A stretch of DNA of 64,000 bases from Phycicoccus sp. Root101 (GTDB lineage: Bacteria; Actinomycetota; Actinomycetes; Actinomycetales; Dermatophilaceae): the NCBI RefSeq assembly GCF_001426245.1, contig NZ_LMCM01000009.1, forward strand, positions 372,001 through 436,000, written 5' to 3'. Made by a program: the position numbers and the translations under genes. The notes below the pieces were generated by a model. The model made no database searches. It saw only the letters and a list, made by a program, of their open reading frames with translations, and was not told where the DNA came from. Of this stretch, positions 28,422 to 37,670 are shown one piece after another. Positions within the stretch are counted from its first letter, which is position 1, and each line of letters opens with the position of its first letter.

Positions 28422-29087
28422 GTGACGCAGAACCCCACCGACCGCTCCGTCAACGACCGCATCGTCTGGATCGACTGCGAGATGACCGGGCTGTCCCTCG
28501 AGAACGACGCCCTCATCGAGGTCGCGGCGCTCGTGACCGACTTCGAGCTCAACCAGCTCGGCGACGGTGTCGACGTCGTGATCGCACCGCCCGCCGAGGC
28601 GCTCGAGCAGATGGACGACTTCGTGCGCAACATGCACACGTCATCCGGCCTGCTGGACGAGCTGGCCGGCGGCACCACGATGGAGGCCGCGGAGAAGCTG
28701 GTGCTCGACTACGTCCGCGAGTGGGTGCCAGAGCCGCGCAAGGCCCCCCTGGGCGGCAACACCGTCGGCACCGACCGCAACTTCCTCCTGCGCGACATGG
28801 CCGAGCTCGAGGCCCACCTGCACTACCGCATCATCGACGTGTCCTCGATCAAGGAGCTGTCGCGGCGCTGGTACCCCCGCGCCTACTTCAGCTCCCCCAA
28901 GAAGTCCGGTGGCCACCGCGCGCTCGCGGACATCCGCGAGTCCATCGCCGAGCTGCGCTACTACCGCGAGGCCGTGTTCGTGGCCCAGCCCGGTCCGGAC
29001 AGCGTCACCGCCAAGTCCATCGCGGCCCGTCACGTCGTCGACCACGGCACCGAGCCCGTCGCGGACGCCGGCGGCTCCCCCGGCTGA
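28422..29087 (+). CDS. orn: Oligoribonuclease
   Basis: A DEDDh 3'-5' exonuclease that degrades two- to five-nucleotide RNAs, including pGpG from cyclic-di-GMP. The motifs are in order: WIDCEMTGLSLENDALIEVA (Exo I), NTVGTDRNFLLRDMAELE (Exo II) and KKSGGHRALADIRESIAELR (Exo III, with the catalytic His and Asp). The 221-residue length includes a 20-residue actinobacterial tail. Single-copy orn without nrnA is typical of actinobacteria. The start was set from the -10 hexamer. A hairpin terminator follows. Confidence 0.95.
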   Translation: MTQNPTDRSVNDRIVWIDCEMTGLSLENDALIEVAALVTDFELNQLGDGVDVVIAPPAEALEQMDDFVRNMHTSSGLLDELAGGTTMEAAEKLVLDYVREWVPEPRKAPLGGNTVGTDRNFLLRDMAELEAHLHYRIIDVSSIKELSRRWYPRAYFSSPKKSGGHRALADIRESIAELRYYREAVFVAQPGPDSVTAKSIAARHVVDHGTEPVADAGGSPG

Positions 29088-29101
29088 TCGCGAGCACGTA
29101 T

Positions 29102-29123
29102 GGCGCGGACCACGGTCCGCGCC
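29102..29123 (+). terminator. Hairpin terminator of orn
   Basis: GGCGCGGACC and GGTCCGCGCC form a tight stem 15 bp after the orn stop. Confidence 0.7.
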
Positions 29124-29220
29124 GCAGGGACCCACCCGGGGTGGTCACGAGCACTGCCCCGGAGCAGGTACGATGGTCCACGCTTACGCGGCCGGCTCCT
29201 TTGTCCGGTCGTGTCGCATG

Positions 29221-29296
29221 GTGGGCGTAGCTCAGCTGGTAGAGCACCGCGTTGTGGTCGCGGGGGTCGCGGGTTCAAGCCCCGTCGCTCACCCCA
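29221..29296 (+). tRNA. tRNA-His (GTG anticodon)
   Basis: GTGGGCGTAGCTCAGCTGG opens the tRNA. The anticodon loop TTGTGGT gives GTG, and the T arm is GGGTTCAAGCC. The acceptor arm closes with CGCTCAC and discriminator C, and CCA is encoded. The base before (29220) is G, the expected G-1 of tRNA-His. Confidence 0.97.
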
Positions 29297-29299
29297 TAC

Positions 29300-29343
29300 C
29301 GAACGGCCCCGGGTCTGCAGAGATGCAGACCCGGGGCCGTTCG
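29300..29343 (+). terminator. Very strong intrinsic terminator of tRNA-His
   Basis: A perfect 20-bp stem (CGAACGGCCCCGGGTCTGCA and its complement) closes a GAGA loop, followed by GCGTTTT. It begins 4 bp after the tRNA CCA. Confidence 0.92.
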
Positions 29344-29472
29344 GCGTTTTCCGTGCGACTTTGCGCAAGTTCGAGCATTTGCTTGCCGTGGCTGCGCTCG
29401 CGGCGTCAGGATGTGCAGCGGCCGGGGGGACCGCACACGGGTGGTCGTACGGCACGACGAAGGGGGAAGATC

Positions 29473-31272
29473 ATGTCGGTTCGACGTCTGCTGGGGGGCG
29501 CGCTCGCGTTCCTCGTCGCCGGGGCGGTGGTGGTGCCGGCCACGACCACCGCGGCCTCCGGAGCCACACCGGCACCCGACCGCACGAGTGCGGTCGAGGC
29601 CCGCCGGGTCGACTCCCTGCCGGTCCCCAAGATCACCTGGTTCGACTGCAGCGTGATCACGCCGCGCGGCGCCTGCGGCACCGTGCGCCTGCCCGTCGAC
29701 TACGACCAGCCCAAGGGCGCCACCACCGAGGTGGCCCTGTTCCGGGTCAAGGTCGCCGACCCGAAGAAGAAGATCGGGACGCTCTTCCTCAACCCCGGCG
29801 GACCCGGCGGCTCGGGCGTGCAGTTCGCCGCCGCGGCCCCGTTCTTCCTCGCGCCGGACGTCCTGGCGAAGTTCGACATCGTCGGGGTCGACCCCCGCGG
29901 CACCAACTTCAGCGACAACGTCCGGTGCTTCAAGGACCTCGGGGCGCAGGCGAAGGCCCTGTCGGGGCTCAACACGCCGTTCCCCACGACGGCGACGCAG
30001 CGCGAGGCCTACATCAAGTCGGCCATGGCCTTCGGCAAGACCTGCTCGACCGCGGGGCAGCCCCTCGTGTCGTCGATGTCGACCGCAGAGGTCGCCCGCG
30101 ACATGGACGTGCTGCGGCGCACCTTCGGCGACACCAAGCTCTCCTACCTCGGGTTCTCCTACGGCACCTACCTCGGCCAGGTCTACGCGAACATGTTCCC
30201 GGACCGCGTCCGTGCGGTGGCCATCGACGGTGTGCTCGACCCCGTCGCGTGGTCGGGCAGCCAGGGTGCGACCCCCGAGCCGCAGACCCAGCGCCTCAAG
30301 TCGGGCGAGGGTGCCTACCGCGCCCTGGTGAAGATCCTCGACCTCTGCAAGACGTCCGGGCCCGACTTCTGCAACCTGGCCGCCATGGGTGACCCGCGGA
30401 CGCTGTTCAACCAGGCGATGGCCGACCTGAGGGCCAATCCGATCGTCATCTCCGACCCCGAGACCGGTGAGGTCTTCTTCACCCTCGACTACGCCACCGC
30501 CACCGCGATGCTGCTGGGTGACCTCTACAGCCCCGACGGTTCCATGTTCGTCGACTGGGACCTCAGCAGCATCGTCTCGATCACGCAGGACCCGATGGCT
30601 CGCAAGGCGGCCACCCGACGGGCCGCTGCTGCCCTCCAGGCCCGTGCCGAGACGAAGGCTGCCGCTGACCGAGCCGCCAAGGTCAAGCTCGCCAAGGCCG
30701 GTGCGAGGGCCGGATGGGGCTTCCCGTACGACAACTCCCCCGAGGCGTTCCAGTCGGTGCTGTGCAGCGACGGGACCAACCCCAGCTCAGCACGCCTGTG
30801 GCCCTACTTCACGGCGACCGCGCAGCGCAACGCCCCCGGTTTCGGACCGCTCTGGTCCTGGGCGTCGGCCCCGTGCGCGTCCTCGACGTGGACGGCGACC
30901 GACGAGGACGCCTACCGTGGGCCGTTCACCAAGCGGACCGCCAACCCCGTGCTCGTCGTGGGCAACTACTGGGACCCCGCCACCAACTACGCCGGCGCGG
31001 TCAAGGCGTCCACGCTGCTGCCGAACAGCCGGCTGGTGTCCAGCAACAGCTGGGGCCACACGGCATACGGCACGTCCGAGTGCGTCACCAAGGCCGTGGA
31101 CACGTACCTGCTGACTGCCGCGGTGCCGCCGGTGGGCACCCGGTGCGTCGGTGACCAGCAGCCGTTCACCGACCCGATCGAGCAGCCGCAGGAGCAGCTG
31201 CGCCAGAGCGGTACGAGTCGCATCCTGCCGCCGGTGGTGGCACCGGTCCAGGGGGCTCTCCCCCGCCTCTGA
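29473..31272 (+). CDS. Secreted alpha/beta hydrolase, S33 tripeptidyl aminopeptidase type
   Basis: 599 residues with a Sec signal peptide (MSVRRLLGGALAFLVAGAVV, Ala-rich cleavage region near residue 35). The fold is the Streptomyces TAP/SlpD type: the oxyanion region LFLNPGGPGGSGVQF, nucleophile elbow GFSYGTYLGQVYANMFPDRV, catalytic Asp in VVGNYWDPATNY and His in NSWGHTAYG within the TAP-like C-terminal domain. It would release N-terminal di- or tripeptides outside the cell. The ATG has AGGGGGAAGA 3 nt upstream. It stands alone, with a hairpin terminator after it. Confidence 0.92.
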   Translation: MSVRRLLGGALAFLVAGAVVVPATTTAASGATPAPDRTSAVEARRVDSLPVPKITWFDCSVITPRGACGTVRLPVDYDQPKGATTEVALFRVKVADPKKKIGTLFLNPGGPGGSGVQFAAAAPFFLAPDVLAKFDIVGVDPRGTNFSDNVRCFKDLGAQAKALSGLNTPFPTTATQREAYIKSAMAFGKTCSTAGQPLVSSMSTAEVARDMDVLRRTFGDTKLSYLGFSYGTYLGQVYANMFPDRVRAVAIDGVLDPVAWSGSQGATPEPQTQRLKSGEGAYRALVKILDLCKTSGPDFCNLAAMGDPRTLFNQAMADLRANPIVISDPETGEVFFTLDYATATAMLLGDLYSPDGSMFVDWDLSSIVSITQDPMARKAATRRAAAALQARAETKAAADRAAKVKLAKAGARAGWGFPYDNSPEAFQSVLCSDGTNPSSARLWPYFTATAQRNAPGFGPLWSWASAPCASSTWTATDEDAYRGPFTKRTANPVLVVGNYWDPATNYAGAVKASTLLPNSRLVSSNSWGHTAYGTSECVTKAVDTYLLTAAVPPVGTRCVGDQQPFTDPIEQPQEQLRQSGTSRILPPVVAPVQGALPRL

Positions 31273-31320
31273 CCGGAGCACTCCGCAAGGACTCCGCAGC
31301 ACCGCACCACCCGCACCACC

Positions 31321-31352
31321 CGACAGGGCGTCTCGCACGAGGCGCCCTGTCG
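31321..31352 (+). terminator. Hairpin terminator of the S33 peptidase gene
   Basis: CGACAGGGCG and CGCCCTGTCG form a 10-bp stem with an inner CTCG/CGAG pairing, 49 bp after the stop. Confidence 0.72.
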
Positions 31353-31449
31353 GCGTCCCGGTGCGGTGCGAAACCTCGTCAGCGGCCAAAGATTTCCCCA
31401 AGGCGCCCCTCCTAGCCTCGCCGCACATCGCAGGAGGGGGAACACATCC

Positions 31450-33057
31450 ATGTCCGCACCACAGTCCGCACCACTGTCCCGTCGGGACCTGCTCAAGGCC
31501 GGCGTGCTCGGTAGCGCAGCGCTCGCGTTCCCGTTGGAGCGCTCGGTGAACGCCGGCTCGGTCCTCGACGCGAGGATGCCCGCGAGCAAGCTGCCCGTGC
31601 CGTTCACCGTCCCGTTCGCCACGCCACCCGTGCTCGCGCCCTACCGCAGCTACGGGACGACCGACCACTACCGCGTCGAGATGAAGCCCTTGATGGCGGA
31701 CGTGCTCCCCGGGTTCAAGACGCCCTTGTGGGGCTACAACGGGCTGGTCCCGGGCCCGACCATCTCGGTCGAGCAGGGGCGACAGGCCGTGGTCCGCCAC
31801 GTCAACAACCTCCCGGCGCGGCACCCGGTGCTCAAGTACGCGCCGTGGACGTCCGTCCACCTGCACGGGTCGGCCTCCAAGCCGCAGTACGACGGCTACG
31901 CCAGCGACGTCACCAACCCCGGTCAGTACAAGGACTACCAGTACCCGAACTTCCAGGCCGCACGGACGCTCTGGTACCACGACCACGGCGTCCACCACAC
32001 CGCCGAGAACGTGCTCATGGGGCTCGCCGCGCAGTACCACCTGCACGATCCCCTCGAGCGCTCGCTGCCCATCCCGCACGGGGAGTTCGACGTGCCACTC
32101 ATCGTCAGCGACGCGATGTTCCGGAACGACGGCTCCCTGCTGTGGAACAACAACGACGAGTCAGGGATGTACGGCGACGTCATCCTCGTCAACGGGCGCC
32201 CGTGGCCGGTCATGAAGGTCAAGCGCCGCAAGTACCGTTTCCGGCTGCTGAACGCCTCGATCTCCCGGTCCTACGCCTGGTCCCTGGACTCGGGCGAGCC
32301 GTTCACCGTCATCGCCACGGATGGCGGCTTCATGCCGTCACCGCAGGTGGTCAAGTCGTTCCGGCACGGGATGGCCGAGCGGTACGAGGTCGTCATCGAC
32401 TTCAGCAAGTACCCCGTCGGACGACGGGTGGTGCTCAAGAACACGAGCCCGAAGAACAACATCAACTACACCAACACCGACAAGGTGATGGCCTTCACCG
32501 TCGTCGGGGACGACTTCGACCCGACCGACAACTCCGTGCCCGACCAGCTCAACCCCACCAACCCGGTCATGGCCCTGCAGGTCTCGGACGCCGTGGCCAC
32601 CCGCCGCATCGACCTCGTCCGGTCGAACAGCAAGTTCACCATCAACGGCCACACGTGGGACGACGTGGTCGCCAGCGGCCACTCCCTCGTCGAGGCCAGC
32701 CCGCACGACGGCGACGTCGAGCTGTGGGAGATCCGCAACCTGTCGGGCGGCTGGTTCCACCCCACGCACATCCACCTCATCGACTTCAAGGTCGTCGACC
32801 GCAACGGCAAGCCGCCGATGCCGCACGAGCTCGGCCCCAAGGACGTGGTCTACGTGGGCGAGAACGAGACGGTCCGGGTGCTCGCCCGGTTCGAGGGGCG
32901 GGGCAAGTACATGATCCACTGCCACAACCTCGTGCACGAGGACCACGACATGATGAGCCAGTTCGAGGTGCTCGGCCCCGAGGCCGGTGACGATCCGCTC
33001 GGCGACCCGTGCCAGTCGCTGCCGGAGCCGCCCGACGACGACCCGGTGGCCGGCTGA
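31450..33057 (+). CDS. Multicopper oxidase, Tat-exported
   Basis: 535 residues with a twin-arginine signal (SRRDLLKAGVLGSAALAF), so it folds and loads copper before export. The four copper motifs are VHLHGSASKPQYDGYASD, WYHDHGVHHTAENVLMGLA, FHPTHIHLIDFKV and IHCHNLVHEDHDMMSQF; the last includes the type 1 Cys, His and Met axial ligand. The overall layout is CotA/bilirubin-oxidase-like with three cupredoxin domains, hence a laccase or metallo-oxidase. Its stop overlaps the next start (TGATG). The neighbours (membrane protein, signal peptidase, PKD-like secreted protein, CopC-like protein) suggest copper-dependent chemistry at the cell surface. Confidence 0.93.
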   Translation: MSAPQSAPLSRRDLLKAGVLGSAALAFPLERSVNAGSVLDARMPASKLPVPFTVPFATPPVLAPYRSYGTTDHYRVEMKPLMADVLPGFKTPLWGYNGLVPGPTISVEQGRQAVVRHVNNLPARHPVLKYAPWTSVHLHGSASKPQYDGYASDVTNPGQYKDYQYPNFQAARTLWYHDHGVHHTAENVLMGLAAQYHLHDPLERSLPIPHGEFDVPLIVSDAMFRNDGSLLWNNNDESGMYGDVILVNGRPWPVMKVKRRKYRFRLLNASISRSYAWSLDSGEPFTVIATDGGFMPSPQVVKSFRHGMAERYEVVIDFSKYPVGRRVVLKNTSPKNNINYTNTDKVMAFTVVGDDFDPTDNSVPDQLNPTNPVMALQVSDAVATRRIDLVRSNSKFTINGHTWDDVVASGHSLVEASPHDGDVELWEIRNLSGGWFHPTHIHLIDFKVVDRNGKPPMPHELGPKDVVYVGENETVRVLARFEGRGKYMIHCHNLVHEDHDMMSQFEVLGPEAGDDPLGDPCQSLPEPPDDDPVAG

Positions 33058-33656
33058 TGTCGGCCGAGACCTACGTCGGCGACGTCCGCACCGACAGCGC
33101 CGACACCCGGCTCGCCACGGGGACCACCGCCGCGTGGGCTGCAGCGGCCGCCGCGGCGGTGGCGGCTGCCGTCCACCTCGGCGTCGCCCCCGAGCACCTC
33201 CGCGACTCCGTGCTGCACGGCGGGTTCTTCGTGCTGCTGGCGCTCGGCCAGGCGGGGTTGGCATGGGGCCTCCTGCACGCCCCGACCGTGCGGCTCGCGC
33301 ACCTCGGCCTGGTCGGCACCGTGGGGGTCGTCCTGCTCTACGTCGCCAGTCGCACGATCGGGCTCCCGGCGTTCGCGGGCAGCGCCTCCGGGCACGCCGG
33401 CCACGGCAGTGCCGCCCTGGTGCACCAACCCATCCCTGGGACCATCGGGCCCGGCATGCCGGTGATGCCGGGGCTCGAGGGCCGGGTGGGGGTCGAGGCC
33501 GTGGGAGCCCTGGACCTGCTGGCCCTCGGCGCCGAGCTGGCACTCGTCGTGGCCCTGCTCGCCGTGCTCCCCGCACGCCAGCGCGCTGTCGCGACCAACC
33601 TCGTCCTCGGGGTCGGGGTGAGCCTGTGGGCGGCCGCCCTGCTCCTTCGCGCCTGA
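33057..33656 (+). CDS. Five- or six-TM membrane protein with His/Met-rich loop
   Basis: 199 residues, unrecognised. Membrane segments occur at about residues 25-45, 55-75, 85-105, 155-175 and 180-198. Between the third and fourth is an extracytoplasmic-looking loop with GHAGHGSAALVHQP followed by GPGMPVMPG, a His- and Met-bearing stretch that could bind copper. Its start overlaps the multicopper oxidase stop and its stop overlaps the signal peptidase start, both as TGATG, so all three are translationally coupled. A role in copper delivery to the oxidase is a context-based guess. Confidence 0.7.
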   Translation: MSAETYVGDVRTDSADTRLATGTTAAWAAAAAAAVAAAVHLGVAPEHLRDSVLHGGFFVLLALGQAGLAWGLLHAPTVRLAHLGLVGTVGVVLLYVASRTIGLPAFAGSASGHAGHGSAALVHQPIPGTIGPGMPVMPGLEGRVGVEAVGALDLLALGAELALVVALLAVLPARQRAVATNLVLGVGVSLWAAALLLRA

Positions 33657-34228
33657 TGACGCAGGTCCCGCCTGCCGCGGTCCTGGGCGCGGACCCGGAC
33701 GCCTCCCGGACACCGTCCGGGCGCCCTGGTCGATGGGCCACGACCACGCTGGTCGTCCTCCTCGCCCTGGTCGTCGTCCTGACGTGCGTGGCCCGTCCGG
33801 TCCGGGTGCAGGCCCACAGCATGGAACCGACCTACCGCCCCGGCGACCACCTCCTGCTGCGGACGTGGCGCTCCGGCGCCGAGCTGCCCCGACGCGGGAC
33901 CGTCGTCGTCGTCCGTGCGCCCGACGGTGAGGACCTCGTCAAGCGGGTCGCGGCGACCGCAGGCGACGAGGTGGGCATCGCCGACGGCCGGCTGGTCGTC
34001 GACGGCGCGCTCGTCGACGAACCCTGGCTCGACCAGCCCTCCGTGGACGGCACCTGGTTCGGACCGGTAACGGTCCCCCCTGGACAGCTCTTCGTCCTCG
34101 GCGACAACCGGGCCGACTCGGTGGACTCCCGCCGACTCGGACCGTTGCCGTTGTCCGCCCTCGAAGGCGTCGTGGTCGCGCGGCTCTGGCCACCGGACCC
34201 CAAGGTTTTCCGAAGGGCTCGTTCCTAG
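33656..34228 (+). CDS. lepB: Signal peptidase I (S26A, Ser/Lys type)
   Basis: 190 residues with one N-terminal membrane anchor (WATTTLVVLLALVVVLTCV). The catalytic Ser is in HSMEPTYRPGDHLLL and the general-base Lys in DLVKRVAATAGDEVG; FVLGDNRADSVDSRRLG is box E. This is the bacterial-type (P-type) leader peptidase, unlike the SipW-type enzyme at 50952-52580. Start overlap with the preceding gene ties it to the oxidase operon. It may be a dedicated peptidase for the PKD-like secreted protein just downstream rather than the housekeeping enzyme. The symbol is family-level. Confidence 0.88.
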   Translation: MTQVPPAAVLGADPDASRTPSGRPGRWATTTLVVLLALVVVLTCVARPVRVQAHSMEPTYRPGDHLLLRTWRSGAELPRRGTVVVVRAPDGEDLVKRVAATAGDEVGIADGRLVVDGALVDEPWLDQPSVDGTWFGPVTVPPGQLFVLGDNRADSVDSRRLGPLPLSALEGVVVARLWPPDPKVFRRARS

Positions 34229-34280
34229 CGTCACCATTTGTCCGCCGATCTGCGGACATAGCCTCATGAGGGAGACAACC

Positions 34281-36380
34281 ATGACTCAGCGGAGACTTCT
34301 GCGCGGCCTGGTGGCCGTGGCCCTGGCGGTCCCACTCGCCGCGACCCTGGCTTCGGCCGACACCATCTCGACCCGGGTGCCCCTGGACCACCTCACCCAG
34401 GTGGGACCGGTCAGCAGCGAGAACGGCTTCCCGGTCTGGTACCGGGACAGCAGCACGCCGAGCGTCCGGCTCGACGCGTGCCTGGACGCCCAGGACCCGC
34501 TGTGCGGGTTCCTTCCCGGGGACCTCCCCGACGACACCCAGCCGATCAGCTTCCCGGACAACTTCCCGGAGGAGTTCTTCTACCAGCGGGCCAACGCCAC
34601 GACCACCATGCCCAACGGTGGCAAGGTGATCGCCGACCTCGCCCTGGAGGGCGCGTTCGGCGGCGGCCCCGTCCTCGACGGCGACCAGATGGTCTTCAGC
34701 CGGGTCCGCATCAAGATCACGAACGTGCCGGCCGGCACGACATACACCGTCATCCACCCGTATGGCGTCGAGCGCGTCACCGCGAGCGACAAGAACCTCG
34801 TCTTCGTCACCGACGACGTGGGGCTCACGCCGGGCGACTTCACCGGCGCCCTCAAGGGTCGCCACTCGCCCTTCCTGCGGTGGACCGCCGGCGCCCCGGC
34901 CGGGTACCTCGGCGACCCCGCCATCGAGCACGCGATCACCGGGAGTCCGTACCGCGACGCGGCGGGCCAGCCGCAGAACTACCTGTCCGTGGTCGACAGC
35001 CGCGGGGTCGAGGTCGCCCGCACGTCCCTGTTCACCGTCTCGGGCAAGCTGGCGACGAACTCCGGCGTGACCATCGACTCGGCGACCTACGAACCCGACT
35101 CCCCCGGCTCCGACGCCGGGATCCTGTCGGTCTTCGCCAGCTCCGAGCCGGGCCAGTCCCTCCAGGTCGCCACCGACCCGGCGGCGGGAATCGTCAACAC
35201 CACCCTCACCGCGGACGACGGCCGCTACTTCGGCCGCATCCACTACGCCCACAAGCCCGCGACGGTGAAGGTGCTCAACGCCGGTGACGTCCCGGTGTCG
35301 TCCAAGACGGCGGCGCTCAAGGACGTCGTCACGGTCACCGACGCCAGCTTCGACGGCACCAAGCTGTCCGTGTCTGCGAGGTCGTCCGACCCGGACGCCG
35401 TCCTCACCGTCCCCGGCTTCGGGGTGCTCTCGGGGGGCACGACCACGTTCCCGGACGTCACCGCCGTGCCCCCGACGATCACCGTCACGTCCGACCGTGG
35501 CGGCTCGTCGACCGAGTCGACGGTGCCCGACGGCGGGGTGCTCGAGCCCACGCCGGTCATCGCCTCGGCAGGAGCCGACCAGCGGGTCCAGCAGGGCGCC
35601 GCGGTGACGCTCGACGCCGGTGCGACGAGCGGGGAGATCGCGAGCTACGCCTGGAGCCAGACACCGGCCGATGGCGAGCCCGTCGTGCAGCTGACCGGCG
35701 CCGCCACCGCCCGTGCCTCGTTCACCGCCCCCACGACGGAGACGGTGCTGCACTTCACGGTCACGACGACCGGTGTGTCGGGCCAGGTCGACACCTCGAC
35801 GTCGACGGTGACGGTGCTGCCCGTGCCGCTCGACCCGCCGACGGCCAGCGCCGGACCCAACCAGTCCGTGGCCCGCGGCACGAAGGTGACCCTCTCGGGC
35901 TCAGCCACCGGCGCCAGCACCTACCGCTGGACCCAGACGGCCGGTGACCCGGTCGGCCCGCTCGCCGACGTCGTGTCCCCGAGCTTCACCTACCCGACGT
36001 TCAGCGCAGCCCGCGGCAGCACCAACACGCCGCTGGCGTTCACCCTGACGGTCACGGGACCGACCGGTACGGCGACGTCCAGCGTCCAGGTCACGCCGGT
36101 GCTCGACACCACCTCGGTGACGACCCGCTTCCGCACCCGCGGCCAGTGGATCATCACCGGCACCGCCTCGCCGTTCGCGGCAGGGCAGACCATCACCATC
36201 CACGCCGGGCCGACCCTCGCCAGCCCGGTCCTCGGGACGGCGGTCGTCAGCACCGCCGACGGGACGTGGTCGTTCAAGCGGGACGTCCCCGCGCAGAACA
36301 CGGCACCCACTCCCACGGTCTCGGTGGAGTCGACGCTGGGCTTCACCCGACTCGCGATACCGGTCTCCGTCACCAGCTGA
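34281..36380 (+). CDS. Large secreted protein with PKD/Ig-like domains
   Basis: 699 residues with a Sec signal (RRLLRGLVAVALAVPLAATL, cleavage near ASA). The N-terminal 300 residues contain an unrecognised region conserved in outline (FPEEFFYQRANATTTMPNGG, then GTTYTVIHPYGVERV). The C-terminal half holds repeats of PKD/REJ type: SAGADQRVQQGAAVTLDAG with YAWSQTP, then SAGPNQSVARGTKVTLSGSA with YRWTQTAGDP. No sortase motif or C-terminal anchor is seen. The ATG at 34281 has GAGGGAGA upstream. It follows the signal peptidase by 52 bp and may be a surface adhesin or matrix component. Confidence 0.8.
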   Translation: MTQRRLLRGLVAVALAVPLAATLASADTISTRVPLDHLTQVGPVSSENGFPVWYRDSSTPSVRLDACLDAQDPLCGFLPGDLPDDTQPISFPDNFPEEFFYQRANATTTMPNGGKVIADLALEGAFGGGPVLDGDQMVFSRVRIKITNVPAGTTYTVIHPYGVERVTASDKNLVFVTDDVGLTPGDFTGALKGRHSPFLRWTAGAPAGYLGDPAIEHAITGSPYRDAAGQPQNYLSVVDSRGVEVARTSLFTVSGKLATNSGVTIDSATYEPDSPGSDAGILSVFASSEPGQSLQVATDPAAGIVNTTLTADDGRYFGRIHYAHKPATVKVLNAGDVPVSSKTAALKDVVTVTDASFDGTKLSVSARSSDPDAVLTVPGFGVLSGGTTTFPDVTAVPPTITVTSDRGGSSTESTVPDGGVLEPTPVIASAGADQRVQQGAAVTLDAGATSGEIASYAWSQTPADGEPVVQLTGAATARASFTAPTTETVLHFTVTTTGVSGQVDTSTSTVTVLPVPLDPPTASAGPNQSVARGTKVTLSGSATGASTYRWTQTAGDPVGPLADVVSPSFTYPTFSAARGSTNTPLAFTLTVTGPTGTATSSVQVTPVLDTTSVTTRFRTRGQWIITGTASPFAAGQTITIHAGPTLASPVLGTAVVSTADGTWSFKRDVPAQNTAPTPTVSVESTLGFTRLAIPVSVTS

Positions 36381-36391
36381 CCGATCGCGCG

Positions 36392-36433
36392 GCCCGCCCG
36401 CGGGGAGCAGTCACAGGCTCCCCGCGGGCGGGC
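36392..36433 (+). terminator. Strong hairpin terminator after the PKD-like protein
   Basis: A perfect 16-bp GC-rich stem (GCCCGCCCGCGGGGAG and its complement) with a 10-nt loop, 11 bp after the stop. Confidence 0.85.
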
Positions 36434-36506
36434 GCTGCACCTCCGCACGGCTCGCAGGCCCGACGCGCGGTCACCCCTTCCATGCGCCTCGGGCAGGATG
36501 GGTGAC

Positions 36507-37145
36507 GTGTTCCTCGAATCAGACCGCAAGCGCAGGACCGTCAAGATCACCGTGTGGGTGGCCGTGCTGGGGCTGCTCCTCGGGGTGCTCTCCTCGATCA
36601 TCACCGCCGTCGCCGCGGACGCCCACGCGGCGCTGAAGTCGGTCGCCCCGGCCGACGGCGCCCAGGTGGCCACGGCCCCGAGCCAGGTCGTCCTGGAGTT
36701 CAACGAGCCGATCAGCACCAGCTTCGCCACCGTGACGGTCACCGGCCCGTCGGGCGCCGCGAGCAGCGGCCGCCCCAGGGTGGACGGCACGACCGTCACC
36801 CAGGCGCTCACGGACGGACTCCCGGCCGGGAAGTACACGGTGGCGTTCCGCGTCGTCAGCGAGGACGGTCACCCCGTCTCGGACACCACCAGGTTCACCG
36901 TCAAGGGCGCGTCCGCCACCTCGTCGACCAGCACCTCGCCCGAACCGACCATGACCCCCGGCGGCGACACCCCGACGTCCACGACCAGCTCCACCAGCAC
37001 CGACGAAAGCCCCACCACCGCAACGCCTTCCGCAGAGGGTGACGGCCGGACGGTGCGCATCGGACTCGCGGTCGGCGTCGGCGCGCTGGCCGTCGCGGCA
37101 GGTACCGCGTTGGTCGCCGCAGCGCGTCGACGCGGGTCGGCCTGA
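36507..37145 (+). CDS. CopC domain-containing copper-binding protein
   Basis: About 212 residues: an N-terminal signal anchor (VWVAVLGLLLGVLSSIITAV), then the CopC beta-barrel beginning AHAALKSVAPADGAQ, whose first His would be the Cu(II) ligand after cleavage. FNEPISTSF and VVSEDGHPVSDTTRFTV are family signatures. A Ser/Thr/Pro-rich linker and a C-terminal membrane segment (VGVGALAVAAGTALVAAARR) follow, as in CopC-type proteins tethered to actinobacterial membranes. GTG 36507 is favoured by CAGGAT 7 nt upstream; ATG at 36498 is possible. It is the third copper-linked element after the multicopper oxidase. Confidence 0.87.
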   Translation: MFLESDRKRRTVKITVWVAVLGLLLGVLSSIITAVAADAHAALKSVAPADGAQVATAPSQVVLEFNEPISTSFATVTVTGPSGAASSGRPRVDGTTVTQALTDGLPAGKYTVAFRVVSEDGHPVSDTTRFTVKGASATSSTSTSPEPTMTPGGDTPTSTTSSTSTDESPTTATPSAEGDGRTVRIGLAVGVGALAVAAGTALVAAARRRGSA

Positions 37146-37202
37146 TGCGCCGCGGAGCCGATTTCACGTCCCCGGCATCGTCCTGCTAATGTCTCTCCTC
37201 GC

Positions 37203-37278
<76 letters not shown>

Positions 37279-37282
37279 TCTA

Positions 37283-37317
37283 CGAGGCCAGGCGGATCAC
37301 GGATCTGCCTGGCCTCG
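37283..37317 (+). terminator. Hairpin terminator of tRNA-Lys
   Basis: CGAGGCCAGGC and GCCTGGCCTCG form an outer 11-bp stem extended inwards with one G-T wobble to an ACG loop; it starts 5 bp after the tRNA. Confidence 0.85.
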
Positions 37318-37670
37318 ACTCTTGTCCGGGAAGGGTCCACCTCGTCCGTCGGAGTTCTTCTCGATGGGGTCCCGATGGTCACCCCGGATGCGGCCACGGC
37401 GTCGGTGTTCTCGGCGCGCCGGGCCACGGGGACGTCCTCGGTCATCCACGCTCCGGCGCGGCCGAGCCGCCCGGCGACCTGCTGGGTGGACGTGCCGCCG
37501 TCGTCGAGGATCGTCGTCGTCCCGCACCCCCTGCGGCAGACTGGCCGACCTCCTTGCCTGGACGCCGACGGTCTGAGGGCCGCCCTCAGAGCGGGACCGA
37601 ACTCCTTTCTCCAGAGCGCTTCATCGAACCTGGCGAGACCGCCAACAACCACTTGTCACGAGAGCGTCGG
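37318..37670. other. 353-bp gap after tRNA-Lys, no gene seen
   Basis: Open frames here either cross the tRNA or have no recognisable content. The stretch separates the conserved tRNA from the minus-strand accessory block and would be where an attachment site or the 3' end of the LuxR-type gene lies. I found no second copy of the tRNA 3' end in the window. Confidence 0.4.
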
